This document shows, one piece after another, positions 7,923 to 9,096 of a stretch of DNA of 9,096 nucleotides (position 1 is its first letter; every line of letters begins with the position of its first letter). The stretch comes from DASXRA01 sp035263725. GTDB taxonomy: Bacteria > Actinomycetota > Actinomycetes > Mycobacteriales > Jatrophihabitantaceae. Under the pieces are notes generated by a model. The model was not told where the DNA came from. It searched no databases and was given only the letters and a program-made list of their open reading frames with translations. The position numbers and the translations under genes are program-made. Where the stretch lies: assembly GCA_035263725.1 (NCBI GenBank), contig DATFRC010000148.1, positions 1-9,096 of the forward strand, given 5' to 3'.

Positions 7923-7969
7923 GGCTGCCTGCTCGTGGTGTTGCGCCCACCGAGGTAGTCGTCGGTCAT
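7919..7969 (-). CDS. Possible 16-codon upstream ORF coupled to glgX
   Basis: ATG 7967-7969 opens a frame encoding MTDDYLGGRNTTSRQP, and its TGA overlaps the glgX start as ATGA (7919-7922). It has a better Shine-Dalgarno region than glgX itself: GGGGAG (7976-7981) lies 6 bases upstream, within GGAGGGGAG. This arrangement would allow translational coupling. The peptide shows no run of regulatory codons, so attenuation is not indicated. It could also be a chance ORF at a site where ribosomes load and then restart at glgX. Confidence 0.4.
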
Positions 7970-8005
7970 GCGGCGCTCCCCTCCGGAGGCGATCGCTCTC
8001 CTCAG

Positions 8006-8011
8006 AGGTTA
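8006..8011 (-). promoter_or_regulatory. Candidate -10 element for glgX
   Basis: On the minus strand TAACCT (TANNNT class) would start an RNA about 30 bases before the short upstream ORF and about 75 before glgX. No convincing -35 is found at 16-18 bases. The position, downstream of two strong hairpins and upstream of the ribosome binding sites, is the main support. Confidence 0.3.
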
Positions 8012-8108
8012 GCCGCGCCGACGCGCACCGGCTTCAGTCATCCGACCGAAAGATTTGGTCAGGATCGCCGCGTCAGGGGTAGACGTGGAAAGCCACGGTG
8101 GACTGCAA

Positions 8109-8162
8109 GGCCCGGCCGTGGGGCTCTCGCCTGAACGATCGGCGATCACCCACGGCCGGGCC
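8109..8162. terminator. 14-bp perfect stem with nested inner hairpin, probable second terminator
   Basis: GGCCCGGCCGTGGG (8109-8122) pairs exactly with CCCACGGCCGGGCC (8149-8162). Inside the 26-base loop TCGCC (8127-8131) pairs with GGCGA (8141-8145), giving a two-storey hairpin. It lies between the Ig-like repeat gene and glgX, both on the minus strand, 100 bases past the former's stop. It would insulate glgX. There is no T-run. A protein-binding or other structural role is possible. Confidence 0.65.
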
Positions 8163-8214
8163 GCGCGGCGGGGCATTCCCGCCTGGTCGGGACGTTCGTC
8201 TCCTCACAGGTAGG

Positions 8215-8254
8215 GCGTCGGGATCGGGACCGGTCTCGTCAGCGATCCCGACGC
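8215..8254 (-). terminator. 12-bp perfect stem-loop terminator of the Ig-like repeat gene
   Basis: GCGTCGGGATCG (8215-8226) pairs exactly with CGATCCCGACGC (8243-8254) around a 16-base loop that itself contains the palindrome GACCGGTC (8228-8235). It begins 7 bases beyond the TGA of the Ig-like gene in the direction of transcription. No T-run follows, as usual in this group of organisms. Confidence 0.75.
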
Positions 8255-8261
8255 GCGTGGA

Positions 8262-9095
8262 TCAATTGATGGGTGAGTTGCCCGCGTAGCTGATAGTTGC
8301 GGTCTCGTCAGACTGCGCGGCAGTGCAAGTGGTGGCCGCGCCGGTGTAGTTCGGGTTGCCGGCGCCTGGTGTGAAGGTCACCTTCCAGGCGTAGGTGCCC
8401 GCCACCGGCACCGCGGTCGTGGAGGTGGTCTCCGCCAATCCGGCGGCGCTGATCGTCACCGTCTCGTCGTGCAACGTAGTACCGGTGCAGTTCGAGGACG
8501 GGAACAGCTGGAACTGGACGGTGCCAACGGGGTTGCCGGCACCCGGCACGCCGGTGACCTTGGCCCTGTCGCTGAGCAGGATCGTGCTCGCCACCGACGG
8601 GGTGACCGGGCTGACCGTCACCTGCTCGGCGGCGACGTTGCAGCCACTGTCCGCGAACAGGTTCTGCGTGTTGCCCCCGTAGTGCGCGGTCCACTGGTAC
8701 ACGCCCACGGTGGTCGGTGTGAACGAGCCACTGGTCGCCGATGCGGTGCTGTCGTTGACCCGGCTCGCGGCGTTGGTGCTGGTGAAGGTCGCCGCGCCCG
8801 AGCAGGTGATCGCCGCCGCCGAGGCGAACGGACCGTACAGGTTGAACGTCACGTCGCCCGGTGCGATCCCGCCGGACGGGAAGTACCCGTTGCTGATCGT
8901 CGCGGTGTCGTTGAACGAGGCTCCGTTGCCGATCGTCAGCGACGTCGGGTTCGGCGTGGTGGCGATGGACGGCTGCACCGGCTGAACCACGAGTGGCTCG
9001 CTGGTGCACACGCTGTCCGCCGCGGCGTTGCGGCCCCCGCCCGAGTAGTGCGCCTGCCACCAGAAGCTGCCCGGTGTGTCGAACAGCAACGTCGG
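8262..9095 (-). CDS. Secreted Ig-like/prealbumin-like repeat protein (5' partial)
   Basis: The frame is open to the right edge, so the N-terminus and signal peptide are missing; about 277 residues are visible. The composition is that of an extracellular adhesive or structural protein: rich in T, S, A, G and V, almost no lysine, with regularly spaced cysteines. Repeated beta-sandwich domains are seen, each opening with G-[SVT]-[FY]-x-W followed about 20 residues later by a cysteine (GSFWWQAHYSGGGRN...SVC, GVYQWTAHYGGNTQN...SGC, GTYAWKVTFTPGAGN...TTC). Intervening segments such as VGTVQFQLFPSSNC resemble Ig-like or prealbumin-like domains of actinobacterial surface proteins. It ends TISYAGNSPIN with no LPxTG motif, membrane helix or basic tail, so any anchoring must be elsewhere or the protein is released. 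Function unknown. Confidence 0.78.
   Translation of the reverse strand, partial: PTLLFDTPGSFWWQAHYSGGGRNAAADSVCTSEPLVVQPVQPSIATTPNPTSLTIGNGASFNDTATISNGYFPSGGIAPGDVTFNLYGPFASAAAITCSGAATFTSTNAASRVNDSTASATSGSFTPTTVGVYQWTAHYGGNTQNLFADSGCNVAAEQVTVSPVTPSVASTILLSDRAKVTGVPGAGNPVGTVQFQLFPSSNCTGTTLHDETVTISAAGLAETTSTTAVPVAGTYAWKVTFTPGAGNPNYTGAATTCTAAQSDETATISYAGNSPIN
8265..9071 (-). repeat. Degenerate tandem Ig-like domain repeats within the partial surface protein
   Basis: At protein level the unit boundaries fall at about 9071-8706 (122 codons), 8705-8400 (102 codons) and 8399-8265 (a terminal 45-codon half unit). Each begins with the aromatic-W motif, and the same second-half elements recur (VTFNLYGP / VQFQLFPS followed by a Cys). 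Units are diverged, so this is domain duplication of some age rather than recent tandem expansion. Confidence 0.6.
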
Positions 9096-9096
9096 C

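Noticed and set aside
7989..7996. GCGATCGC palindrome near the glgX ribosome sites
   Set aside because: A single copy of an 8-base palindrome in GC-rich DNA is expected by chance and shows no array or link to a known function here.
8395..8985. Two + strand frames (8395-8682 and 8710-8985) rich in V, A and L, opposite the Ig-like repeat gene
   Set aside because: They are mirror frames of a T/S/G/A-rich repeat gene, have no ribosome binding sites, and the hydrophobic look follows from the complementary codons.

Overview
The window is visibly GC-rich, with GTG and ATG starts and genes of actinobacterial type: an Asp-box propeller protein, a TetR regulator that looks leaderless, a DUF1345 membrane protein, a rhomboid protease and a GH13 debranching enzyme. 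I read it as chromosomal DNA of a high-GC actinomycete (Actinomycetota) and cannot name the genus. I see no rRNA, tRNA, CRISPR array, insertion sequence, integrase or transposase.

Layout from left to right: (1) the 3' part of a secreted BNR/Asp-box (sialidase-like) protein, + strand, cut by the window edge; (2) a perfect 21-bp stem-loop in the convergent gap; (3) a TetR/AcrR regulator, - strand; (4) a structured, apparently regulatory leader and then a two-domain protein, C39/papain-like cysteine-peptidase-like plus NBR1-type Ig-like, + strand; (5) a DUF1345 membrane protein, + strand; (6) a rhomboid intramembrane serine protease, - strand; (7) a 404-base gap with no supported gene; (8) a two-pass membrane protein with a Cys/His cluster, + strand; (9) a 78-residue three-helix-bundle-type protein, + strand; (10) a complete glycogen debranching enzyme (GlgX/TreX), - strand, preceded by a possible 16-codon leader ORF that overlaps its start; (11) two strong stem-loops; (12) the 3' part of a secreted Ig-like repeat protein, - strand, cut by the right edge.

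Most genes look like independent transcription units rather than one pathway. The most interesting neighbourhood is 1680-2950. A TetR gene is divergent from a peptidase-like gene whose leader has a 26-bp imperfect inverted repeat, followed by a hairpin that buries the whole Shine-Dalgarno sequence. That suggests control of translation on top of control by the repressor. The other genes are ordinary actinobacterial housekeeping or accessory genes, and I do not see convincing evidence for a large new multi-gene system.
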